From Hermetia illucens (Eukaryota; Arthropoda; Insecta; Diptera; Stratiomyidae): a stretch of DNA of 64,000 bases. The notes beneath the pieces were generated by a model. The model saw only the letters and a program-made list of their open reading frames with translations. It made no database searches and had not been told where the DNA came from. Both the position numbers and the translations under genes were made by a program. The DNA lies in the NCBI RefSeq assembly GCF_905115235.1, contig NC_051853.1, positions 48,729,467 through 48,793,466 on the forward strand. Direction: 5' to 3'. Positions within the stretch are counted from its first letter, which is position 1; each line of letters begins with the position of its first letter. Shown piece by piece: positions 12,926-23,297 of this stretch.

Positions 12926-13665
12926 ATCGCGATGTGGCTGATCTAATTAGATGTATGTGCGTTGTCCGCCAGAGACCAAACTAACCTTATGTTCGAACAA
13001 TGTGCCAGCCATGACGATGCGGTAGAAGCTACAGAAAACCATGAACAACTCACCATTGTCGTTGCGGCCCCCCCTGGACCCTGTTTCCCCACCACATCTT
13101 GGAGCAAGGTATTATCAAAACCTATATTGGCATTCAAATTTTTTATTACTATCACTGCACTACATGCTAATAGAAAGCCTCCCCTCTCCTCACCACTGGA
13201 AGTCTCAATTGATGCACCACACAAGACTATTGAGATGTTCGTCATCCTGACCCGAAATCTCCCAACTAGTATTTTATCTGACACTGGTTCCCAGGACAAG
13301 AGAGGAGAGAGAATGCAGTAAGCATTAACCATCTCACCGGTTTCACATTTACTTTGACAGACTTGCCACTGTCCCACCATCTTACCCCACTTAATCCCAA
13401 AATTTCCAGCCCGATCAGTGAGATTCTCGCTGAAATTGGAGCAAGCGGGTATTTTGGGGACCTTCTATACCGTCCTCGAGAAGCATTCGTACGTTCCAAA
13501 ATCTAATCATAAACCGTTGACGAAATCAAAAATTCGTAGCTGAAAGATGAGTTCGATTCCTAGGCACTATAGCTGTATCCAAAGCATAATTAATTTGAAG
13601 TTTTGCAGATAATTAGCCCACAAATCTCTATCCCTTGTAGCCGCCTTTTACGACAAGCAGGGAAT
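12926..13665 (-). mobile_element. Family C endonuclease and 5' end
   Basis: This is the upstream part of the family C LINE on the minus strand. It encodes an AP-endonuclease-like domain with 'ILGLSGVRWWDSG' (13,266-13,499), 'RFRVRMTNISIVLCGASIET' and 'NLNANIGFDNTLLQDVVGK' (12,943-13,380). The stretch 13,610-13,665 (CCTGCTTGTCGTAAAAGGCG, then GGGATAGAGATTTGTGGGCT on the minus strand) looks like its 5' untranslated region. The same motif recurs on the minus strand at 31,140-31,186. Confidence 0.7.
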
Positions 13666-13679
13666 TATGCAGCCCTAGC

Positions 13680-13907
13680 TCAGATAGGAGTCACTACCTC
13701 GTCATCGGAGCATTGACTTCCCGTCCGGAAAGTACCATTAATCAGGCACACACCTGCTTCCTGGGACATCAATGTGTTATATGAGCATTCACAATGAATG
13801 ACTCTTCCCGGCTGGCAGTCTATGGCGAAGTTAGAAGTAGGCGGATCATGCTTTCTACCAAAGCAATCTAGCTCATATTGCCAATTGTTAAAAATAAAAA
13901 TGTGCAC
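13680..13907 (-). CDS. Unidentified cysteine-rich open frame
   Basis: A 75-codon minus-strand frame encodes a segment with six cysteines ('CFGRK', 'DCQPGRVIHCECSYN', 'EAGVCLING', 'GSQCSDDE'). It has no in-frame ATG at its start, so it could only be an internal or last exon. The neighbouring sequence offers no clear partner exon, and the family C LINE 5' end abuts it. The spacing of cysteines suggests a disulphide-rich secreted domain, but no known family was recognised. It may equally be a chance frame or part of a transposon. Confidence 0.2.
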   Translation of the reverse strand: MHIFIFNNWQYELDCFGRKHDPPTSNFAIDCQPGRVIHCECSYNTLMSQEAGVCLINGTFRTGSQCSDDEVVTPI

Positions 13908-14241
13908 TTGTCCACAATATAAAAAAGTATGATTTGGCCGGTCCCGAGCTATCGGAACGAACGAAAAACCAGGCTGCAGAGCAAAAAATAAACACTTCCA
14001 CTAGCAATTTTTAGGGTGTGGTCGCAGTAAATAGCGAATGAAATAAACACTAAACTGTACCTATTATACAACGAGCAACAGTCAAAAACATACATATACC
14101 TACATATAAAAACTGAATTCGAAATTTGAACCTTAGGCATCGAAAATCGTGGCACTAGAAAGTTTGTTCCTGAAATCAAAATCAAAGTTGGTTTTCGGCA
14201 ATAAAACAACTTGTATAAATCAGACTAAATTGTATTTTTGA

Positions 14242-17200
14242 CTATGTTAACCACTTTATAATATAATAGTTTTTCTTTCCTACTCTTATTAAAGTTAGAC
14301 CATTTTTAAGAATATGAATACCAGCTGAAATCACTTCTGCAACATTTTGTGTTCGCTTTTGGTTAATATAAAACCCACCAGCCGTGATTATCCGGATTGC
14401 GTCAGCTGAAATATAAAAGATATTATTCATGTTCAACATCTGTTCCGTGCTAAGCTTACATTCTGTTGGGAAACACTTTGCTTTCATGGCTAAATCGAGA
14501 ACAGATAATCCTGGCTCCGGTAAAATTTCACATAAAGTGGCTCCAGCTAGCGTTTGTTTTATGTCATTATAATTTAACTCAGCCAACGCTTCCGTACTTC
14601 CTCTATACAAAGCAGCTGTTATGTATTTGGCTTGTTGAAGTCCAGATTCTGTGGTCAAGATATAGTTTAACAGGTTTGTTAGGAATGTGAAGGCTACAAA
14701 TTACCTCCATGTATGAGAAGCGTCACCTCCTCAGCTAATTTTTGTTGCGCCTCCCGCAATTCCGGAACCCTCTTATGCTTCTGAACGATATCCTCAATTT
14801 CATTCATAGGCAAAAAAGTAAAAAGCTTCAACAGTTTCCCCACTTCAGAATCAGGTGTTCGAATAAAGAACTGATAAAATGCAAATGCTGATGTCTTCTC
14901 TGAATCTAGCCAAACAGCGTTTCCTGCCGATTTTCCAAATTTGTCTCCTTCTTCATTAGTAATAATAGGTAAAGTTAGACCGTAAACAGGTTTGTTTTCG
15001 ACGCGGCTAATCAATTCGTGGCCAGTCATCAAGTTCCCCGTTTGATCACTTCCACCTAGCTGAAATCGGCAGTTGTGTTTTTGGAGCAGATGTAGCCAGT
15101 CATAAGCTTGGAATATTTGATAAGTGAACTCTGTAAAACTCATCCCTGCTTCACTGTTCAACCGTGTTTGTACAGATGTCCTGGACAGCATCGAACCCAT
15201 TCGAAAATGCCTTCCCATATTCGCTATGAATTCAATCAAATTTAAATCCTTGTACCAGTCGGCGTTGTTAACGAATCTGTATAAATGAGAGAATAAGGAT
15301 CTGCATACATGTACAGAAGTATCTATAAAACTTTACTCACTTTACATCTCGTAGGTCTCCTTTGTGATTTCGCTTCTCCCAAAAATATTCTTGATGGTTA
15401 TGGAATACTTTCCGAATTTGCTTCTCGATGCAATCTAAATTTTTGTCAACAATCGTCGATTCAATTTGAGAGCGTTCCGTACTTCGACCGCTGGGATCAC
15501 CTATCCGCCCTGTGGCTCCACCTAACTACTTTATACTTTGAACAAATGAGGCTTTAATGTTCATAATGTTTTGCCAGGAATACTTACTAGTGCAATTCCC
15601 TGGTGTCCCGCACGCTGGCAGTGAAGCAGTCCCATTATTACAAGCAGATTTCCAATGTGTAAGCTGGTCGCAGTTGGATCGAAACCAGCGTAGATGGTTT
15701 GTGGTGAACCAATGAATAAATCTTTGATTTCTTTGCTGTAAAAAGTAATTTTGAATTATTTACGCGATACCTTAGCAGCAATAAAGCTTTCTGAGGAAGC
15801 TGACAAACTGGCCAAGGTTCTGGTTCCATAATGGTAGGGCCAGTGGCATACGGCTGTCCACTGTCAAGTCTACTCTGAAAAGTGAAATTGCTAGTATTCA
15901 CGCAGCCGAGTGGAGAAAGTTGAACTCTTGTGGCAGGCGAAAATCCTCGTGAAGGAACCCGGGCGCATTTTTGATGTTCTTTAAGAAATGGAACATGGAT
16001 ACCCTTCTCCTCAAACTACCATATGGAAAAAAATGGGGTGGTGATTTCGGCTGTATGTAGTCATTGTGAGGAGGAGGAAGAGACGGTCACTTCATATGCA
16101 GTGGCCCGGCTTCGTCAGATATCAGAAGAAACTCCGGTAAGGTTTTCTTCAAAGAAGAATCTGCACACTCTGCAGCCGAGTGGTGATAGACGCCAATCTG
16201 ATGTCGGATAAGAATCCGATAAATAAGAACTAACGGCTACCGCAAGGCTAGCTCTCGTGACTTGGGAGCCAGTTTCTATCAAAATTCTGACTGTAAGATT
16301 CCGGTCCAAGTTAAGAAGCATCACAATTGTATAGTATATCAACGGAGGTTTCCGATATACTGGAGGAGGATACTTTCTGGGAATGACACGCAATTCAGAG
16401 GAGGTTTCCTAAAGATGACATGGGTGATCTGAATGCCAAGTTGGGCTCCGACAACACCTTGCTCGGACATATAATGGTCTTCCCAACCGTAATGATATTG
16501 ATGAGAGGTTTGTGGATTTCTGCAGCAGTAGCAGTAGTAATTCGAGCACAGAGCTTGTTATAAGGTCAGTTAGGTTTAAACTGACCGGCACCGTATAAGT
16601 AATCAGATCGACCATGTTTTCCGAATGTGCGTAAAAAGAGAGCCGGCGCCAAAACGGCTGGGTGACGGTCTCTCCGCATAAACATTCATTGCTCTTCTCG
16701 CAATTCCTGCAGATCTGCTACTGTTACTTATAAGGCTATCCTGGGAATCCGAAACCTTTTCCAGAGAATGGAAGATCCTAAAAAAGAGCACCTGTGTTGA
16801 GTGCGACAATTGGAGGGTATTTGCGTGTTCCCTCCCGTCATTAAGATAGTAGCTAAAATAATCCTGGAGTGCATTAAGGAGCATCTCCAAGGCATGATCG
16901 ACAGAGAGCAGGCTGGTTTCTGCTCTAGATCTTCCTAAATTGACCACATCAACACTCTACAGATCATTTTGGAACAGTGCGACTTCGAGAAAGCTGTCCG
17001 CAGCGTGGAAAGGGAATATATCTAGAGTGTTCTATGGGGAAGAGGCGCTAGTAAGTAATGTTGACCTGGCGTGGTTTCTGACGATGTTGAATCGAACTGA
17101 ATCGAACGCTGTCTTGTCTAAAACCTTGGAATGCAGTTATTTCGACACCAATCACAATCGATCAAGCTGAGATTGTTCTGTGCTAAGATATGTGAGTAGC

Positions 17201-20200
17201 ACTTTGTCGAACGGTCATCGATGACACTTAACGGTCTGGCCGCTCAATAGAAGTAGTTAATCAATAAAATATCAAACAAAACCACAAAAGAGTTTTCGAC
17301 TTTGAATAGCGAAGGAGAATGCTTCAAGGCAATCTTCTTTTGTTCTTGGACGTGCAACGCAAAGGAACTTTCCTTTGCCCTTTACTTTTGGTGCAGTCAG
17401 CTTCTAAGCAGGCATAGAAATTTTCACTGCTATCTCCACGAAATGGGGCAGGTGGACGACGCCAATCATATCGTTTTTCTAGTGAAAGTTGAGATGGGAC
17501 TACAGTGGTCAGGAAGAATCTGAGGAGCGCTGATAAATGGACCCGTTTTGCGCTTTATGTTCAAGTTCTTGTTTCGAAGAAGATAGAACTCGACCGATGG
17601 ACAACCGCATAGCATACGTTCTTTGAACAAACAATTCCCTTCCAGCTACGTTCTGCCTTTGGTGAAAAGAAATCCCTAACTTACTGACTCCCAAGATGAG
17701 AGTAGTCGAAAGTAACCTCTCCCTCGGACCCCACCTTGTCGTGGTGGGGCAACTTGTGGTAATTAACTCCTACACTAAGGATATTCAAAAACACAAGAAG
17801 TTGGAAACAAAGGATTGTAACTCTCCAAGTGGTAAGCAGTCACAGACTTCGAATCCACCCGCGACTTTGAGAAATCAGGTCGTGGCCAGGGGCACGGATT
17901 GTGGAGGCCTCCAGTCAAGGGGGCTGGGATCTTCTTCGATGAAAGATCCTCGAGACCGAGGGTCGGCATTCTGATGTCAAAATTGTTAGAGGCAACCATA
18001 CTGAGGCAATTTGGTTCCCAGGATCTTGTTGCGGTCAACTTACAATACCAAGTTAATGGTAAGAGGAGAAACGTCATAGTTGCCTCTGTTTACTTACCCT
18101 ATGATTCTGGTAGTGTATGCAGAATCAAGTCGCCTTGAACTTTTAATAGGTTGTGATGCGAACGCTCAGCATATTTGTTGGGGCAGTAGCAAATGCAATC
18201 CCAGAGGAGAAATGCTGTTTGAATTGATCACTTCAGTTGGTTTAATGATCGCGAACGTAGGGTGGCCAAGAAGAAGTGAAGTAATTGACCTAACAATCTG
18301 CACGGATTGGTCAAAATTTAATGAACTTCTTGGCGACAAAGTTAAACTCCCTCGGCGACTAAGGACTCCTTTGACGATAGAAGATCAATTGAAAACTCTG
18401 AATCGCATACTTTTAGAGTGATTTGAAGAATCTTTTCCTATTTTCCAAGGGCAACGTGGTAGAATCTTGTCCTATTTTCCAAGGGCAACGTGGTAGAACG
18501 ATTCCATGGTGGAACCGAGAACTGCAAAGACTCAGGAAATCAACCAGATGACTTCTAAATCGTGCTTGCAAGCAATGAAAATGAAGGCTGGCTAAACTTC
18601 CGGAACTCAAAGCGTGAATATAAGAGGCTCGTAAAACCTTCGAAACGAGACTCTTTTAGATCATACTGTGAAGAACTGGCAAGTGAACGGGAGGCTTCCA
18701 GGCTGCGCAGTCCTTAATAAAGATGAGTCGGCCAAGTTGGACTCTCGTAGAAAACCGGATGGCATTTTCGCGAACTCCATAGTTGAGTCAATACAAACTC
18801 TCTTGGAAGCACACCACCCGGGAGTAGGTCTCAGAAGTGGGAAGAAGAGAATTGGCGGTTTCTGCAAACCTTTCAACACGAAGGCGTTGTAAGGGGAGTG
18901 GGACACTACAAGAGCGGTGGTTACCAATGAAAAGGCGAGTGTTGCTATACTATTATTTGAACACTTCAAAGCACCTGGCATGGATGGCATCTACCCTCCT
19001 CCTGTGTCCTGTGAGACTGCTATTCGTTCTTTGGTTTCAAAGATAGAGGATGTAACTCTGAAGGATGAGTACGCGATTTGGGTGTTTGTGAACTATGAAG
19101 GGACTTTTGACTGTGCGCCCTTCCAGAAGCTTTGTGATGCCGCCAGAGAACATGGTGTTGACGGAACTCTAATAAAGCGGATCTACGTTATGCTAACGCA
19201 GAGATTGCTGAAGTGGGTGTTGATCGCCACCTAACAACGGAAGCGACGAAAGGCTGCCCTCAAGGAAGTGCGCTATCGTCACTTCTGTGGAGTATGCTGA
19301 TGAACTCACTACTATACGATCTGCAAAATCTGCCAATACATATTTAAGCTTATGCGGATCACGTGTCTGTGCTGACTGTTGGTCGAGATCTCGATGGTGT
19401 GTAGAAATACGCAGCGCGCCGTTGATTTTGTGGCGCGGCAGGATTCGCGGCATTCGAAATTTATTTCGAATGTTGCGAATGCGAACGAATAGATGGCGCG
19501 GATCTGTCCACTTTGCGGAACACACCACTGGCTCTTGGTGCCAGTAATTGTGCAATGCAGATACGCGCGTTGAAATCAAAACACACTCAAACAAGGCAAA
19601 GGTTTCTCTGTATTTCAGGCGATTAATTAAATTTGCCTTCTAGCTTACTCTTTATAATATATCTTTGAAATACAAATTTTACTTTAAGATGATATGTTTG
19701 GTTACAAGACAACTGTACAAATGAAAATGAAACGTAAAATGAATGGACCGACTTAGTCAGCGGTTGGCAACTTAATCATCAAAACCTTAGAGGCAGAAAA
19801 AGAAGTCTCGCTTCATCTGTTTCTTTTCTGCCCCCAACTCATGGCACACTTTTTTCGCCGGTCCCCCACTCCCGTGGTGTGTTCCGCAAAGTGGACAGAT
19901 CCGCGCCATCTATTCGTTCGCATTCGCAACATTCGAAATAAATTTCGAATGCCGCGAATCCTGCCGCGCCACAATTTCATTGACAATTGGTGTCTCAGTC
20001 ATGGACTTTCAGTAAATCCAAATAAAACCACAATGATATTATTTACAAAAAGGAGGAAACTGAATAGTCTTTGCCTTCCAGAAATAAGGGGTACAACCAT
20101 TCAACTCTCCAAGAAGTGAAATATCTGGGAGTTATTCTAGACAAGAAGCTTCTTTGGAACAAACATGTAGAGATAAAGATGGAACGAGCTCTCACAGCTC

Positions 20201-22523
20201 ATGGGCTGCATAGGCGCACATTTGCCTCGATATGGGGATTTAGGGCTCAGGTAGTAATGTGCATATATGTTGCTATTATTAGGCCGATGTTCGCTTATGC
20301 TTCCGTAATGGGGTGGGTTAAGGTGAAACAAAAGAGCCACACTGCAAATAACTGTGTGTCTGGGTATCACCGGTGCCATGAGCACTACATCCGGCGCAGC
20401 TCTGGATTTGTTTATTCAAAGCACTGCAAGGAGAGCAGCTCATAGACTAATGCGATTAGATCTATGGGAAAACAATGGACGCGGGGAGCACAGAGCATTG
20501 GAAGGGTCACTGGGAGTACTGAATCTAGTTTTCGCAATGCCTTCCGATTTTCATGTGTTTGGTAGAAGATATAATGTTAACTTGAAACGAAGAGAAAACT
20601 TGGATGAACCAGAATAAAGCGTGTCAGGATATACTGACGTCTTCTACATCGATGGCTTAAAAACAGAAAATGGCTCTGGAGGAGGAGTCGTCTTCTCGAA
20701 TAAAAACGAGAATTGGGCTTTTCCTTTGGGACAATACACAACGGTTTTTCAGGCTGAAGTACATGCGATTCTAAGGGTGGCAACCTGGATGATTGACGAG
20801 CGGTTGAAAGGCAGGCGCACCGTAATCTGTAGCGATAGTCAAGCTGCATTGAGGGCGTTGGGTAGTATGATCACTTCAAAAATCCTTTAGGAATGTAAAA
20901 ATCGATTGAACTCTGTTTCTAGATTCAATACGGTGGAATTACTTTGAGTACCTGGTCATTGCAGTGCACAGAGAAATGAAATTTCGGATCACGGATTCCT
21001 TAGCAAAAGGAGCTTGAACTTCCCCCATGCCCGGACTGGAAACAGCAATTGGGGTTTTGGTAGCATTGGCTGATGCTGCTATCAAAAACTGGGAACTAGC
21101 TTCCCATAATCACAGGTGACGAATGCTGCTAGACAGATCAAACTTTTCCTGTCAGAACGAAACGAACATACTGCAAAGTTTATCCTGTCAAAAAGCAGGA
21201 AGACTTGCAGAAGTATTGTGGGCATACTGACTGGCTACAATTTACTAGCTTTGCATATGTTCAGAATAGGAATTATCGAAGATGATACGTGTCCATCCTG
21301 TAATGAGGAAGCGGAATCCAGAGAACATTTTCTATGTGAGTGCCCCGTCTATCCACTAAGGGAAATCCTCCGATATATAAACGAATTCGGGATATTCCAT
21401 TAGACGGGGGAATCGAGTACAATAGACCACTAAGGTCTGAGTGCTCAGAGGCTTTGCCTCTCCCCCACCTCAAACACAAACGCAAAGTTGCGGGCACTAC
21501 AAGTTTGTCAAAGTATAAGCCGCTGCAAATACTGTTTCGCTACCGTGTGCCCCACTTGTTAGGGACACTAATGGTAGAAGTGGGGGAAGCGCTTCACCAG
21601 AAGGACCACTTCACCACGATTTCCAATCGTATAATAACCGGTGAAGTTCCACCCCTTGTGGTTGAAATGGCGAGTCAGCGTAACATGCGGACTGTTCATC
21701 TAAACAGAAGTGAAATGATCTTTGCTATCAACACACTTAAGCGAAGTAAATTCGGTCAGCCTTTACTGTCTTCCCACGGAAGGGTTATTTACCGTCCATG
21801 CGGCGGTCATTCGCTTCCTGCACTTCGAAAACACAATCGACAAAGAATGTCCGCTTTAGACATAGATCAACACATTATTGTGGAACAATGTGCGGAATTT
21901 AGATTTAAAAAAATGTATTTGGAATCCGCTACGCATGAGGATCACTTCGAAGAAAGTAATAGTTATTTTTAGATGGTCGTGCAACGCAAAATGTCGGTTG
22001 CTGCATCGAGGTAAGATCAAAGAGGAATTTAAAGTCTAAAGTTCGCCAGGATGGCATTTTGTGACCAATACTTTTTCTTCCTATTATTGATGGCCTCCTT
22101 TATGCAGTTGCCTGTGCCTTTGGTAATTTGACATTATTTTGGATACGAGAGTAGAGTCTTGTGCCTCAAAATAGAATAGGAAAGGACTTAACAACAAAAC
22201 GTTCCCCTAAACGAAAAAGTCTATATGATTACCAATAGCAAAACCCATCTAACAGTAAGGAGATAACCATGAGTTCAACAACATTAAAGGTAAAAATAAT
22301 AAACGATCCCTGATGGGATGGCCAGGAAAAGTGTGAATGAGGGAAAAGCAAAACTACTTCAAGCTCTCACTTAATTGAATTCAAATACTTACGAAGCATT
22401 GTCGGGAAATATATCATGGAAGAATCCTCGCTCCGACAACGTCAGTATATTCCTGTTCGTATAATATCGCCTGAAGACGTTGAAGACGGACCTCGCTTTT
22501 AGGTTGATACCTTTCAGAATCAT
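14242..22523 (-). CDS. TyrRS-m: Mitochondrial tyrosyl-tRNA synthetase, five exons
   Basis: This class I aminoacyl-tRNA synthetase charges mitochondrial tRNA-Tyr in the matrix. Coding exons (minus strand) are 22,393-22,523, 15,589-15,736, 15,341-15,525, 14,705-15,276 and 14,242-14,648. Every junction has GT-AG borders and matching phase, giving a 480-residue protein, the usual size for the family. Residues 1-24 (start [14 protein letters not shown], Arg-rich, no Asp or Glu) look like a mitochondrial transit peptide, and '[17 protein letters not shown]' follows. The HIGH box is HIGN (residues 70-73), the binding loop is QLGGSDQ (about 227-233), and the KMSKS box is KFGKS (267-271). The last exon is the S4-like tRNA-binding domain. 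The ATG at 22,523 is the only ATG in the open frame upstream of the conserved core. Introns 2-4 are 63, 64 and 56 bp, while intron 1 is 6,656 bp and full of transposons. The gene is divergent from Pgant7. Confidence 0.93.
16370..17010 (+). mobile_element. Family C LINE fragment
   Basis: Plus-strand pieces encode the endonuclease stretch '[17 protein letters not shown]' near 16,425-16,475. After a gap they encode RT sequence including 'ECDNWR' and 'TLQIILEQC' (about 16,800-16,985). The middle of the element is missing or unreadable, and the frame is interrupted. Confidence 0.7.
18437..18503 (+). repeat. 34-bp tandem duplication inside LINE D2
   Basis: The unit that starts CCTATTTTCCAAGGGCAACG and continues to TTGT is present nearly twice in a row. 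The second unit is cut short after GGTAGAA. It is a private tandem duplication within the linker region of this LINE copy. Confidence 0.8.
19429..19973. mobile_element. 545-bp MITE-like DNA transposon with perfect 100-bp TIRs
   Basis: Positions 19,429-19,528 and 19,874-19,973 are exact reverse complements over 100 bp. The element starts TGTGGCGCGGCAGG and ends CCTGCCGCGCCACA. It is flanked by a direct ATTT on both sides (19,425-19,428 and 19,974-19,977). Removing the element and one ATTT restores the host LINE frame as 'AVDFIDNW', which is the sequence expected in that LINE family. The TIR contains its own short palindrome (ATTCGAAAT...ATTTCGAAT). There is no transposase, so it is non-autonomous. 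A 4-bp target duplication together with TGT...ACA ends would fit Ginger-type or Sola-type elements, but the superfamily is inference. Confidence 0.88.
21560..21975 (+). mobile_element. Family C LINE fragment (RT fingers)
   Basis: A long plus-strand frame encodes '[18 protein letters not shown]', '[15 protein letters not shown]', '[14 protein letters not shown]' and later '[11 protein letters not shown]'. This is the linker-to-RT region of the RTE-like family C seen at 10.9-11.7 and 26.8-27.3 kb. The internal part of the RT is deleted. It directly follows the D2 LINE 3' end. Confidence 0.7.
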
Positions 22524-23297
22524 CTTTTCCGCCAAAGTTGTGACATTAAACTCGAAGGTTAGAACGACTAAACTCGCGACATGCAGTTGTCTGAATATAT
22601 TCAAACGCTTTAATTTATTGTTAACCTTTTCTACTAATCAAAGGTGATGAGACTTCATTTATGCGCAAGTTTTCCTGTGTTCAATTTCTTAAAGCGGCGA
22701 AATGTACCCAACAGGAATAGTTGAAACGTCAAATTCCCATGCAATCACCCAGAATTTCTCCGATGGAAATTGACAGTCGGAATGCGAAGTTTGGAGAAAA
22801 GTTGTACCGGAAACCGGGGATTGGATTCAAATTGGACGTTACCAATTACAGGGATCCCGGGGTCCGGATTAAATTCTAGTAACTAAGCCGCACTTTATCG
22901 ATTTTTACCAATTTTTGTGAGTAAATTACACTTTATTCTTGGTTAGATGCGAAAAACCAATCTTGAGAACTGAAATTCTGAATCAAATCTATTTCTCCAG
23001 GGCTGAACACCACTTCTTCTGTTATCAAGTTTCCGCGTTGGTAACCCAATCGGAAAAGTCTCCGCGGTGAAAAGCGCCCATCAGCATGACATTTATCAGT
23101 GGAACCGGCGTTGACAGTTGTCATCGTCGAATCGCCGCGGAGTGGATTCGGTGTCGGTGAGTGTTTCTGCCACTGAGACACGTCGACAGTCGTAAGTTAG
23201 TGGAGTTTTCCTGTGTTTTCAATCATTCCATGTATCTCGCGTCCTCGCAAGGGCACAAGAGTAAAATAAAATTGCAAATCGAATAAACGACGAAACA
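22524..23297. promoter_or_regulatory. Divergent promoter region TyrRS-m / Pgant7
   Basis: Only 774 bp separate the start codons of TyrRS-m (minus) and Pgant7 (plus), so both core promoters and both 5' leaders must lie here, unless further noncoding exons exist. The right part (about 23,030-23,190) is CpG-richer than the surroundings. No TATA box was identified at a suitable distance from either start, which fits housekeeping promoters. A minus-strand frame at 22,933-23,181 crosses this region but resembles nothing known. Confidence 0.6.

Larger units (their letters stand above)
17700..21494 (+). mobile_element. I/LOA-like LINE (family D2) with RNase H, in TyrRS-m intron
   Basis: The domains run 5' to 3'. 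A GC-rich start carries the CCCCACC...GGTGGGG hairpin (17,730-17,755). The endonuclease has '[20 protein letters not shown]' and '[11 protein letters not shown]' (18,130-18,330). The linker has '[12 protein letters not shown]' (about 18,500). RT pieces include '[11 protein letters not shown]' and a catalytic YADH in place of YADD near 19,350, then '[19 protein letters not shown]' (19,975-20,040) and '[18 protein letters not shown]'. RNase H has '[19 protein letters not shown]' and '[11 protein letters not shown]' (20,621-20,890). A C-terminal knuckle has '[19 protein letters not shown]' (21,295-21,350). The 3' end is near 21,494 at a CAAACG-type tail. Multiple frame breaks are present. It is interrupted by a separate DNA transposon at 19,429-19,973. 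Confidence 0.85.
15737..22392 (-). other. TyrRS-m intron 1, filled with transposons
   Basis: The donor reads GTAAGT at 22,392 and the acceptor is ...TTTTTACAG ending at 15,737. The intron contains a family C LINE piece (16.4-17.0 kb), a near-complete I/LOA-like LINE (17.7-21.5 kb) with a DNA transposon inside it, and another family C piece (21.56-21.97 kb). Stretches 15,740-16,370, 17,010-17,690 and 21,975-22,390 hold no recognised feature. Confidence 0.85.

Noticed and set aside
12962-13380. Plus-strand frame of 119 codons as a gene
   Set aside because: It is the antisense shadow of the family C endonuclease ('NLNANIGFDNTLL' on the minus strand).
15638-15901. Open frame next to the HIGH-box exon as first exon of TyrRS-m
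   Set aside because: Its N-terminal part does not resemble the family, while 22,393-22,523 encodes the expected transit peptide and conserved N-terminus and splices in exact phase.
22933-23181. 82-codon minus-strand frame between TyrRS-m and Pgant7 as a small gene
   Set aside because: No domain, no ATG context or splice evidence. It lies in the probable 5' leader/promoter zone, and long frames are common in GC-richer DNA.
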